NCBI RefSeq assembly: GCF_012979235.1
Contig: NZ_JAATWC010000005.1
Location: 111,805-175,804, forward strand
From: Dissulfurirhabdus thermomarina
GTDB lineage: Bacteria; Desulfobacterota; Dissulfuribacteria; Dissulfuribacterales; Dissulfurirhabdaceae
Length of the DNA stretch: 64,000 bases
Reading direction: 5' to 3'
A model generated the notes under the pieces. The model made no database searches, was not told where the DNA came from, and was given only the letters and a program-made list of their open reading frames with translations. Made by a program: the position numbers and the translations under genes. Positions 43,524 through 51,052 of the stretch are shown piece after piece (position 1 is the stretch's first letter; each line of letters starts with the position of its first letter).

Positions 43524-45995
43524 TCACCGCCGGGTGGCCGGGGCCCCGGTTCCGCTCCGCCGGCTTTCCGGGGCGCGGCAAAGGCGCATCGCCAGGAGCC
43601 TTTCGGCCCATTGGCAAAGGCCGCCCGCCGAGGCGTGGAGGGCGCCCCGATCCACCCTCCCGTCACGGCCCAGGGCCAGGGCCACCACGCCGCTCACCGC
43701 CGCCGCGGCGAGGGACGTCCCGTCGAGGAAGTTGTAATCCCCGCCCGGGGTGGTGGTGAGGACGTGGATGCAGGGGGCGGAAAGGTCCGCCATGCGGGCG
43801 ATCTCCGCGTCGGGGAAGGGCCTCCCCCCCGCGTCCCGGCCCGCCACCGCCACCACGTCCGGGTGGGCGGCGGGAAAGGCGAGGGCGCCCCGGCCCGGGA
43901 CGTTCCCGGCCGGGGCCACGAAGACGACGCCCCGGCGCGCCCCGGCCGAGATCACCCGCGCGACGAGCGGATCCGGGACGGTGGCGCCGAGGCTCAGGTT
44001 CACCACCCCGGCCCGTTCCGCGACCGCCGTGTCCACGGCCTCCGCCACCGCGGTGGAGACGCAGCGGCCTTCCGGGCGCCCGGGCGCCGCCTGGCGGCAG
44101 GCCCGCAGGGCGAGGAGCTCCGCCTCCGGCGCGATCCCCTCGATGCCCCGGCCGTTCAGGGCCGCGGCGATGACGCCGGCCACGGCGGTCCCGTGGATCT
44201 CGGCCCGGTAGGCCTCGCCGGGAACGAGGTTCCGGGCGGACCGGATCCGGCCCCGGAGGTCCTCGTGGCCGGTGTCCACCCCGGTGTCGATCACCGCCAC
44301 CAGAACGCCCTTTCCCCGGAGGCGGCGGTGGAGGCGCTCGAAGTCGAGCTCGCGGCCGAGCCCCTGGAGGTCGGACATGGGTTCCGACAGGGTCCGGAAG
44401 ACGTAGTTCGGCTGGGCGAGGACCACGCCCTTCTCCCGCCGGATCTCGGCGGAGAGGCGGAAGACGTCCCGGTCCGTCCGGAACACGGCGCACCGCCAGC
44501 CGATGGAACGGAGGCGGAATGTGCGGACCGGCCGGAGCTCGTACCGGTCCTGGACCGCCTCCAGGACGCGGGCGCCCTCGGCGTCGTCCGCCGCGGCCAC
44601 CAGGATCTCGCCCGGGACCACCTCGGCCTTCGAGCCGAAGGTAAAGGTGCCGATGGCGCTTTCGGCCTTCGGGGTCCCGTCCGCCGCGAATCCCTTCACG
44701 TGCCAGAGATACCGGCCGCCCGGGCGGAAGACGGCCCCCAGGGTGAAGGCGGGCGGCGTGTAGCGGGTGGCGCGGGTGTAGGCCGAGAAGACCGGCTTCT
44801 CCCCGGCCCGCTCCAGGAACTCCACCAGGTAGGTCCGGCAGCCGGGGGCCGCCCGCCAGGTGAAGACCGGCCTCGAGGCAGCGACGTTCCCGCCGTCCCC
44901 CGGCTCGAGGAGGACGATCCGGGCCCTTCCGGCCGTGCCGCCGCTGGCGACGAAGTAGATGGCCTCCGGGAGGGGGATCTCCTGCGCCGGTTCCGTCACC
45001 ACGAACCGGAGCACGTGGGTGCCCTCCTGGAAGGTGGGGAGCCCCGGGGGATCCGGGAGGCGGAGGGTCACGAACCGTTCCGCCGCCAGGTGCCGTTCCA
45101 CCACCGCGAGCCGCCGGCCGTCCACCTCCCAGTAGCCGCGGAGCAGGCCGGAGCCGGTGAACCAGACGTCGGCGAAGGCCTTCGGGGCGGGTCCGCTCCG
45201 CGCGACCTCGGCCTCAGCCCGACGGTTGCCGAAGTAGAGCTGGATCCGGGTCACCCGGAAATCGGCCCCGGCCTCGGTGGTGAGGGTGAGGGTGGCGAGG
45301 GCGGTGGCGGAGAGGAAGGCGTTGGAGAACTGTCGCTGGTAGACCACCTGGGGGGTGCCGAGCCGCTCGGCGCGCTCGAGCACGGCAACCGGTACGGGAA
45401 CCGCCTCCGTGACGATTGCCGTACCGTTTCGGATCGCCGCGGACAGCGGGGCCCGGACCTCGCCCACCACCCGCCCCCCGGCCAGGAAGACCCCCTTGGA
45501 GGAGCTCAGGGTGAGGGAGGCGGGCGGCGTGGCGGTGAACCGGTAGGCGAGCGCCTGGGAGGCGGCGGCGCCCCGGGCCGTCTGGAAGGCGGGCGGGGAG
45601 ACCGCCACGGCCACGGCCGGCGGGTTGACCACCAGGGTGCCCGTCCCCGGGTCGGGCGGATTGGGCGGTGTCAGGCACGCCCCGGCCTTTTCACGGGCGG
45701 TCAGGGTGAAGGTCCCGGGGGTCGCGTACACGTGGGTGAGGCCCGAAAGGGTGCAGGGCGTGGTGGTGCAGGTGCCGGCGTCGGTCCAGGGGGAGCCGTC
45801 GCCGAAGTTCACCTCCATCGTGCAGCTCGGGGCCCCCACCAGGGGGAAGTCTGCGGTCACCGTCACGGCCACCGGCTGCGTCACCACGGCCGGGGAGGGG
45901 GCCGCCGATACGGTCACGGCCGCCGCGGGATCGGCCGGGACGGCGGCCAGGGCGGCCAGGACGAGCACGGGTGCGACAAGGCGGTGGAGCTTCAT
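43524..45995 (-). CDS. Exported subtilisin-like (S8) serine protease with Ig-like regions
   Basis: An 823-residue protein. A signal peptide ends near residue 26. A PKD-like segment follows (VNFGDGSPWTDAGTCTTTPC, about 60-110), then two or three beta-sandwich regions (about 110-470), a propeptide-like block (VVPGEILVAAADD..., about 475-550), and the S8 catalytic domain. The catalytic triad is Asp570 (VAVIDTGVD), His601 (EIHGTAVAG) and Ser761 (DGTSLAAA), with APAGN as the oxyanion site. It is probably secreted or surface-bound. The gene is downstream of sigma, anti-sigma and barrel genes on the same strand, separated by a repeat. It may cut surface or extracellular proteins. Confidence 0.88.
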   Translation of the reverse strand: MKLHRLVAPVLVLAALAAVPADPAAAVTVSAAPSPAVVTQPVAVTVTADFPLVGAPSCTMEVNFGDGSPWTDAGTCTTTPCTLSGLTHVYATPGTFTLTAREKAGACLTPPNPPDPGTGTLVVNPPAVAVAVSPPAFQTARGAAASQALAYRFTATPPASLTLSSSKGVFLAGGRVVGEVRAPLSAAIRNGTAIVTEAVPVPVAVLERAERLGTPQVVYQRQFSNAFLSATALATLTLTTEAGADFRVTRIQLYFGNRRAEAEVARSGPAPKAFADVWFTGSGLLRGYWEVDGRRLAVVERHLAAERFVTLRLPDPPGLPTFQEGTHVLRFVVTEPAQEIPLPEAIYFVASGGTAGRARIVLLEPGDGGNVAASRPVFTWRAAPGCRTYLVEFLERAGEKPVFSAYTRATRYTPPAFTLGAVFRPGGRYLWHVKGFAADGTPKAESAIGTFTFGSKAEVVPGEILVAAADDAEGARVLEAVQDRYELRPVRTFRLRSIGWRCAVFRTDRDVFRLSAEIRREKGVVLAQPNYVFRTLSEPMSDLQGLGRELDFERLHRRLRGKGVLVAVIDTGVDTGHEDLRGRIRSARNLVPGEAYRAEIHGTAVAGVIAAALNGRGIEGIAPEAELLALRACRQAAPGRPEGRCVSTAVAEAVDTAVAERAGVVNLSLGATVPDPLVARVISAGARRGVVFVAPAGNVPGRGALAFPAAHPDVVAVAGRDAGGRPFPDAEIARMADLSAPCIHVLTTTPGGDYNFLDGTSLAAAAVSGVVALALGRDGRVDRGALHASAGGLCQWAERLLAMRLCRAPESRRSGTGAPATRR

Positions 45996-46201
45996 GTGGG
46001 GCCTCCTTCACGGATTTCGTGGCGTCCGGGGCGCGGGAGGTTCATCCTCCGGCCTCCCGCTTGGGGAACGGAGGGCTGCGATCCTGTCGCCTCCGGCTCG
46101 CCTCTGGTCGCCTGGGAGACGGGCTCCTCGACTGGATTCGGCCTGCCGGAACCCAAATCCACACGGGCAGGAGGCGGATTCGGCGCCCTTCCAAGAGCGC
46201 G

Positions 46202-46290
46202 GCACCGCCACAGAGGGCGGGGGGCGGCGATGGCCGGGAGTCGATCCATTTTTTCGGGGAACCTGGAGCGATGTTCTGATTCCCCAGCGA
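46202..46290 (-). repeat. Extension element next to copy E
   Basis: Reverse complement of the element after copy C (39138-39225). With copy E it fills most of the 315-base gap between the subtilase start and copy E. No gene was found in this gap; no promoter for the subtilase could be defined with confidence. Confidence 0.62.
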
Positions 46291-46310
46291 TGATGCCCTC
46301 TTAATTTGCA

Positions 46311-46461
46311 TGGATGGCCCGGCAATAAAGCTCCGGGATCGGCACGGAATGGATAGGCGAGAATCGCCGAGGACGAGGCGCGGCCATCGCGAGGAACGGG
46401 GCGTACTCGAAGATGCGATGGGAAGCACCACCGTCATTGGCGGCTCTCGCGACGCCATCAT
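46311..46461 (-). repeat. Dispersed TIR repeat, copy E
   Basis: About 151 bp in reverse orientation. On the minus strand it starts TGATGGCGTCGCGAGAG and ends GGGCCATCCA, with CTCGTCCTCGGCGATTCTCGCC internally. Its start touches the TGA stop of the barrel gene. Confidence 0.75.
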
Positions 46462-48449
46462 CAAAAGGCGAAGGGCAGGGCGGCCGACAGCACCAGGAAG
46501 AGCCGGAGATCCTCGTTCCCCGTTCCCTGGGTCCGGTCGCGGTTTCGCCCGTACCGGAGGAGAAGCCCCGCCGCCGGGCGGGCCGGGCCCGGCAGGGCCT
46601 TCGCCTCGAAGTTCCAGGCCAGGCGGGCGTCGGCCTGGATGTTGTCCTGCTCGGACGGGGCGTCGCCGGCGGTGCGCATACGGCTGTAGGTCCCGGCCAG
46701 GTCGCCGGAGAGGCGGCCGCCGAGCCACGTTCCCCGGAGCGCCGTGGTGACGGTGGTGGTGTCGGTCCGCAGGTGCAGGGCCGGCAGCCGCGCCCGGTTG
46801 AAGGAGATGCTGGGCGTGAGGGAGAGGTTCCCGGCCGTGTAGGAGAGGGTGAGGGTGCCGGCGGCCGTGGTGCTGTCGTTGCCCTGGGGCGTCCGGTCGT
46901 CCTGCACGGAGTAGGCGGCCTGGAGGCCCGCGTTCCAGGCCCCCTTCATCCAGTTGAGCCGGGCGGCCGCCGTGGTGGTCTCGTTCCGGAGGGGGGGCGC
47001 CGTGGCGGGGCCGCCGTCGGCGTCCAGGGCGACGACCTGGAGGTTGAGCCCGGCCGGGAGGGACGGGATCCCGGAAAAACCGTAGTCCAGTGCGGCCTGG
47101 GTGGTGGTGGTCCGCGCGAAGAGATCGCTGCCGTCCACGTTGTCGTGGAAGCGCGAGAAGGAGAGGTTCAGGGCGTGGACCCCGAAGGCGGCGCCGCCGG
47201 CCAGGCGGAATCCCTCGCGGTCCTTCTGAAGCCCCTGGTTGCCGATCACGTCGTAGGCGGGGCCCGTGTACTCGTAGGCCGCCTCGTAGGAGTAGCGGCC
47301 CGCGAACCCAGCGGCCCGGACCTTCCAGGCCTTGTCGTTTGCGGCGTCGAACTCGTCCGAGGTGTCGGGGTCGAACCGCGAAAGGTCCAGCTCCGCCTCG
47401 GTGGTGAGGCGGCGGCCGAAGAGGTCCGCCGCGGCGGCGAGACCGAGGACGCGGCCCCGCTTGTCGCCCGCCGGGCCGGCCCACAGGCCGAGGGTGGTGC
47501 CGGCCTCTTCGCCGCCCTCGGCGTAGAGGGCCTGGGCCCGGAATCGCCCGTCCAGGGCGTCGAAACCGGCACGGGCCCCGGCGAGGTGGTCCTTCGCCCC
47601 GGTCCCCACCCCCACCTCGCTGCCAGGCCCGTAGGCCGGGGCGCTATCCACGGAGAAGGCCTCGAGCCGCAGGCCGCCGCCCGCCAGTTCCATCCGCCCG
47701 CCCCGGCGGGCGAGCCCCTGGATCGTGGCGGGCGTAAGCTCGATCCGGACGTCGCCGAGCTCGGCGCGGAGTCGCAGCCGTTCCCCCTCCCGGGTGAGCC
47801 CGAGGAGGTAGGTCGCCAGCCGCAGGCCCTTCTCCAGGGGCGGGGCCACAGGGGCGTCCTGGTCGAGGTAGCGGAGCCGGGAGTGGAAGTCCAGGGACCA
47901 GGCATCCTCGCCGAGTCGGGTCTCGTCGGCCAGCTCGGCCTCCACCTTGGCGGCGGGGACGCCGGAGACGTCGGCGGGCTTCGCCAGGCGCACCTCCGAG
48001 ACGGCGGAGAGGACGTTCTGCGAGGCCGCCTCTCGAAGGAGCCGGCTGTGGCGGGTCGAGAAGGTGAAGGCGGTCCGGGCCTCGGCACCGCCCGGTTCCG
48101 TGACGGCCACCTCCAGCTGGTGCGGGCCCGGGGGGAGGATCTCCACCGGCCGGTACCGGAAGCCCGCCGGGGTGGCCTCCACGGCGCCCGTGACGTCCAC
48201 GCCGTCGAGGAGCACGAGGAGGCCCCCGGGCTGGACCGGCGCGGCGAACTCGCACTCGATGAGGGGGCGCTTCGCCGTGACGAGGGCACCCTCGGCGGGG
48301 CGGACGAGCCGGACCGGCGGGGCGCCCAGGGCCGGCCGCCCGCCGGCGAGCAGGAGGGCGGCGAGGAGCAGGGTCCACCCCCACGCCGCCCCGGCGCAAG
48401 GGCCTTTCCGTGGCTCCGGGCCGGGGCGGGGGGAGGGACGGACTGGCAC
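46461..48449 (-). CDS. Outer-membrane barrel protein of unknown function
   Basis: A 662-residue exported protein. A signal peptide (to about residue 42, ending RPALGA) is followed by an Ig-like region (PVRLVRPAEGALVTAKRPLIECEF, to about 130) with PPGPHQLEVAV. The remainder is made of alternating amphipathic beta strands, ending LSAALPFAF with the terminal phenylalanine of barrel proteins. Its start is 13 bases after the anti-sigma stop, so the two are co-transcribed with the sigma gene. A surface role is likely; no solute can be named. The stop codon abuts repeat copy E. Confidence 0.7.
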   Translation of the reverse strand: MPVRPSPRPGPEPRKGPCAGAAWGWTLLLAALLLAGGRPALGAPPVRLVRPAEGALVTAKRPLIECEFAAPVQPGGLLVLLDGVDVTGAVEATPAGFRYRPVEILPPGPHQLEVAVTEPGGAEARTAFTFSTRHSRLLREAASQNVLSAVSEVRLAKPADVSGVPAAKVEAELADETRLGEDAWSLDFHSRLRYLDQDAPVAPPLEKGLRLATYLLGLTREGERLRLRAELGDVRIELTPATIQGLARRGGRMELAGGGLRLEAFSVDSAPAYGPGSEVGVGTGAKDHLAGARAGFDALDGRFRAQALYAEGGEEAGTTLGLWAGPAGDKRGRVLGLAAAADLFGRRLTTEAELDLSRFDPDTSDEFDAANDKAWKVRAAGFAGRYSYEAAYEYTGPAYDVIGNQGLQKDREGFRLAGGAAFGVHALNLSFSRFHDNVDGSDLFARTTTTQAALDYGFSGIPSLPAGLNLQVVALDADGGPATAPPLRNETTTAAARLNWMKGAWNAGLQAAYSVQDDRTPQGNDSTTAAGTLTLSYTAGNLSLTPSISFNRARLPALHLRTDTTTVTTALRGTWLGGRLSGDLAGTYSRMRTAGDAPSEQDNIQADARLAWNFEAKALPGPARPAAGLLLRYGRNRDRTQGTGNEDLRLFLVLSAALPFAF

Positions 48450-48462
48450 GGGGACCCGCCGG

Positions 48463-49068
48463 CTAGTAGGCCTGCCGGGCGAAGCGGACCACCCCGGAGC
48501 GCCGGAGCCGCTCGAGGAGCGCCTCGGGCCTCGCCCCCGGCGGCACGCGGATCACGTAGAGCCCCTCCGGGGACGGGCCGTCGACGATGGTGGCCCCCAC
48601 CCGGACGAGCAGCGCCCGGATGTCTTGCTCCCGGGCGTCGGGCCGGAAGACCACGTTCACGGCCACGGCCCGCTCCGCGGTGGGGCGGGGGGCGGTCAAG
48701 GTCCGGAGGCCCGACCCGGGCGGGGCGACGAGCAGGAGGAGGATCGCCGCCGCCTGGACCGCCGCCAGGCCCCAGGCCAGCCGGAGGTCACGAAGCGGCG
48801 CGGTCCACCGCCGCCACGACGGGGAGGGCCCCGGGACGGTCTCCCGGACACCTTGGAGGATCCGCCCGTAGACCGCCTCCGAGGGGCAGGGCACGCACCT
48901 TTCCATCTCCTCGAAGGCCGCCGCGATCTCCCGGCATTCCTGGAGTTCGGCCTGCAGCCCGGGATCCCGCTCCAGGGCCGCCTCTACGGCGGCCCGGTCG
49001 CCCTCCGGGAGCGAGCCGTTCAGGTAGAGGGGGAGAAGTCCCCGGAGGCGTTCGCGCTCAGAGGTCAT
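48463..49068 (-). CDS. Anti-sigma factor with protease-propeptide-like C-terminal domain
   Basis: A 201-residue protein. The cytoplasmic N-terminus (about 1-90) starts LRGLLPLYLNGSLPEGDRAAVEAALERDP, the helical pattern of anti-sigma domains, but the classical HxxxCxxC zinc site is missing; cysteines occur as CVPC near residue 59. One membrane segment (about 95-113) follows. The C-terminal 70 residues (VNVVFRPDAREQDIRALL... to VVRFARQAY) look like the inhibitor I9 / fervidolysin prodomain that folds subtilases. It overlaps the ECF sigma gene by 11 bases. It would hold the sigma factor at the membrane. The propeptide resemblance is my own reading of the sequence. Confidence 0.75.
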   Translation of the reverse strand: MTSERERLRGLLPLYLNGSLPEGDRAAVEAALERDPGLQAELQECREIAAAFEEMERCVPCPSEAVYGRILQGVRETVPGPSPSWRRWTAPLRDLRLAWGLAAVQAAAILLLLVAPPGSGLRTLTAPRPTAERAVAVNVVFRPDAREQDIRALLVRVGATIVDGPSPEGLYVIRVPPGARPEALLERLRRSGVVRFARQAY

Positions 49069-49615
49069 CCCGCCTCACCCCCATCTCGGCCAGGGCCTTG
49101 CGAAGGGCGTCCTTGGCGTAGAAGACCCGGGTCTTCACGGTGTTCTCCGGGATGGAGAGCACCTCGGCCGCTTCCCGGTAGTGGAGCCCTTGGTAGAAGA
49201 CGAGGTCCAGGACCTCCCAGTGCTTCGGCGACAGCCGCGCCAGCGCCGCCCGGAGCACCCGGCGGCGGTCGGCGCCGGCCAGGTCCACCCCGCCTTCTCC
49301 GGGGGGATCCGCGAGGGTCTCCAGCGAGACGTGGGTCTGCGTGCGCCGCCGCCGGTTCATGGCGAGGTTCCGCCCGATGCCCACCATCCAGGTGGTCGCG
49401 CGGGAGCGTCCGCGGAATTTCTTGGCGCATCGCCACACCTCGGTGAAGGTCTCGACCAGGACGTCCTCCGCATCCGAGGGGTCGGCCAGCAGCCGCAAAA
49501 GATAGTAGTAGAGCCGCCGGTGCGTCCGCTCGTAGAGGTCGCGGAAGGCGGCCTCGTCGCCCGCCGCGACCCGCGCCAGCAGCCGTTCCTCGGATTGCGT
49601 GCCCGGTTCTCTCAT
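49058..49615 (-). CDS. ECF-type RNA polymerase sigma factor
   Basis: A 185-residue sigma-70 family protein of ECF type. Region 2 has AFRDLYERTHRRLYYYLLRLLADPSDAEDVLVETFTEVW, given here as its span residues 20-60; region 4 has LSPKHWEVLDLVFYQGLHYREAAEVLSIPENTVKTRV near residues 125-160. Between lies the short linker usual for the class. The start at 49615 is chosen for the length of the family; ATG 49627 is possible. The overlapping gene encodes its anti-sigma factor. The upstream gap contains repeat copy F. A target promoter was not identified. Confidence 0.88.
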   Translation of the reverse strand: MREPGTQSEERLLARVAAGDEAAFRDLYERTHRRLYYYLLRLLADPSDAEDVLVETFTEVWRCAKKFRGRSRATTWMVGIGRNLAMNRRRRTQTHVSLETLADPPGEGGVDLAGADRRRVLRAALARLSPKHWEVLDLVFYQGLHYREAAEVLSIPENTVKTRVFYAKDALRKALAEMGVRRDDL

Positions 49616-49672
49616 CAGTGGCACCATCGGCGGGAAAGGTTCGATCCCGCCGCCGCTTCCCCGTCCATTGAA

Positions 49673-49818
49673 GGATGGCCTCGTAAAAAGTCCTCTGAGT
49701 GGAGGATCGGCACAAATCGCCAAATGCAAGGCGCGAGGATGTCGAGGAATGAAACGTACTTGAGCGCGCCGCAACGACGAGAACATCCGAAGCTCGCGAC
49801 TTTTGGGGACGCCATCAT
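49673..49818 (-). repeat. Dispersed TIR repeat, copy F
   Basis: About 146 bp in reverse orientation in the 241-base gap between the sigma gene and the kinase-like gene. On the minus strand it starts TGATGGCGTCCCCAAAA, continues CTTCGGATGTTCTCGTC and CATTCCTCGACATCCTCGCG, and ends GACTTTTTACGAGGCCATCC. It is the closest relative of copy B. Confidence 0.85.
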
Positions 49819-49856
49819 TAAAGGGGCGGTCCGCCGGGAATGCAAGGAGGGGGCCG

Positions 49857-50954
49857 TCATGTCGCCCGGGGAGGGCCCGCGGCGCCGCGGCGCGCCGTCC
49901 CCTTCCCTTTCTTCCCCGGGGGCGGCTCCGGGAAGCCGGCCAGGACCCGCTCGAGGTCCTCGGCGATCTCGTCCGCCGAGTCGTAGAAGACGCGGGCGCC
50001 CGCAGAGAAGTGGAGGAGGATTCGGTTCAATTCCTCGGGGATGTAGGGGAAGAGCTTCTTCAGGTTCACGATCCGGTCCCGGAAGAGGAGGGAGAGGTCG
50101 TCGGTGGTGAGCCGGTCGATGACCTTGGGCCCGAGCGCCGGGTTCTCGTAGACGTCGAGGGGCCGGTAGTTGCCGCGGCCGACGATGAAGAGGAGGATGT
50201 TGCCGAGGCCGAAGAGGTCCAGGGCGAAGGGCCGCTCGGGAAGGTAGAAGTCGTAGTCGAAGTCGATCCAGCGAAAGCGCCCCGTGGCGGCGTCGATCAG
50301 GACGTGGTCGCGGCGGATGTCGCCGTGCTTGAAGCCGTGGGCGTGGAGGGTGTCGATGGCGGCCAGGGCCTCGAGGAAGAGGCGGAGGAGGCGGGGGACT
50401 TCCCGGTGGAAGTAGTGCCGATGCGAACCCCCGAGATGGGCGATGTGGTTGTCCAGGCGCTGGCCGCGGATGATCTCCAGCACCCGGACCAGGTTCCCGG
50501 CGGCGTCTTCCACCGGTTCTCCCTGCATGAAGCGGAGATCCCCCCGGACCAGCTCCAGGACGCGGGCCTCCTTCTCGGGGCTCCGGTAGCAGGTCACCCG
50601 GAAGCGGCCCAGGGTGATCTGGAAGGTCTCGTGGAAGACGAGCTTCAGGATCCGGTGATCGCCGGTCTCCAGGTCCACGGCCCGCTTCACCCAGAACTTC
50701 GGCTGCTCGTCGATGCCGAACCGGCCCTCCCGCTCGTGGCCGGTGACCACGTAGTAGCGGCCCTCCAGGACGATGACGTCGCCGTAGTCGATGGCCATGC
50801 AGCGGTGGGTGTCGTGGAAGACGCGGGGCCGGCGGCGGACGTGCCGCGCCTCGAGGTACTCGGCCAGGCGCCGGGCGATGGCCGGGGGGAGATCCTCCGG
50901 GCGGCCCATCGGGGGCGGAGAGGGGGGCGGGGCATGGCCGGGCCGGGGCGCCAT
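49857..50954 (-). CDS. Protein-kinase-fold protein with altered catalytic loop
   Basis: A roughly 365-residue soluble protein. The second half has a kinase-like catalytic segment, LHAHGFKHGDIRRDHVLID, and a metal-binding segment WIDFDYDFYLPE, about 20 residues apart as in the eukaryotic-type kinase family. In the catalytic loop the asparagine that normally follows (HRDxxxxN) is a histidine (GDIRRDH). The lysine of the N-lobe may be in HRILKLVFHETF. The start is unclear (50954 or 50909). It may be an active kinase of an unusual group or a pseudokinase. It lies between the sigma factor and a secreted-protein gene. Confidence 0.62.
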   Translation of the reverse strand: MAPRPGHAPPPSPPPMGRPEDLPPAIARRLAEYLEARHVRRRPRVFHDTHRCMAIDYGDVIVLEGRYYVVTGHEREGRFGIDEQPKFWVKRAVDLETGDHRILKLVFHETFQITLGRFRVTCYRSPEKEARVLELVRGDLRFMQGEPVEDAAGNLVRVLEIIRGQRLDNHIAHLGGSHRHYFHREVPRLLRLFLEALAAIDTLHAHGFKHGDIRRDHVLIDAATGRFRWIDFDYDFYLPERPFALDLFGLGNILLFIVGRGNYRPLDVYENPALGPKVIDRLTTDDLSLLFRDRIVNLKKLFPYIPEELNRILLHFSAGARVFYDSADEIAEDLERVLAGFPEPPPGKKGKGTARRGAAGPPRAT

Positions 50955-51052
50955 CGGTTCGGGTCCTGGCCGGCGGTTTCCGGGGGCCGTGGAACCCCGG
51001 TGGGTGCCGGCCCGCGGCGGAGGCCGCAGCGGGCCCGTTTCGCCCGCCGTCT

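Noticed and set aside
43491..46304. A 937-codon open frame antisense to the subtilase gene
   Set aside because: It is the shadow of a gene with a complete catalytic triad; the product has no recognisable features and begins inside another intergenic region.
49058..49786. A longer start for the sigma factor within repeat copy F
   Set aside because: The additional N-terminal residues come from the repeat and are not part of ECF sigma region 2.
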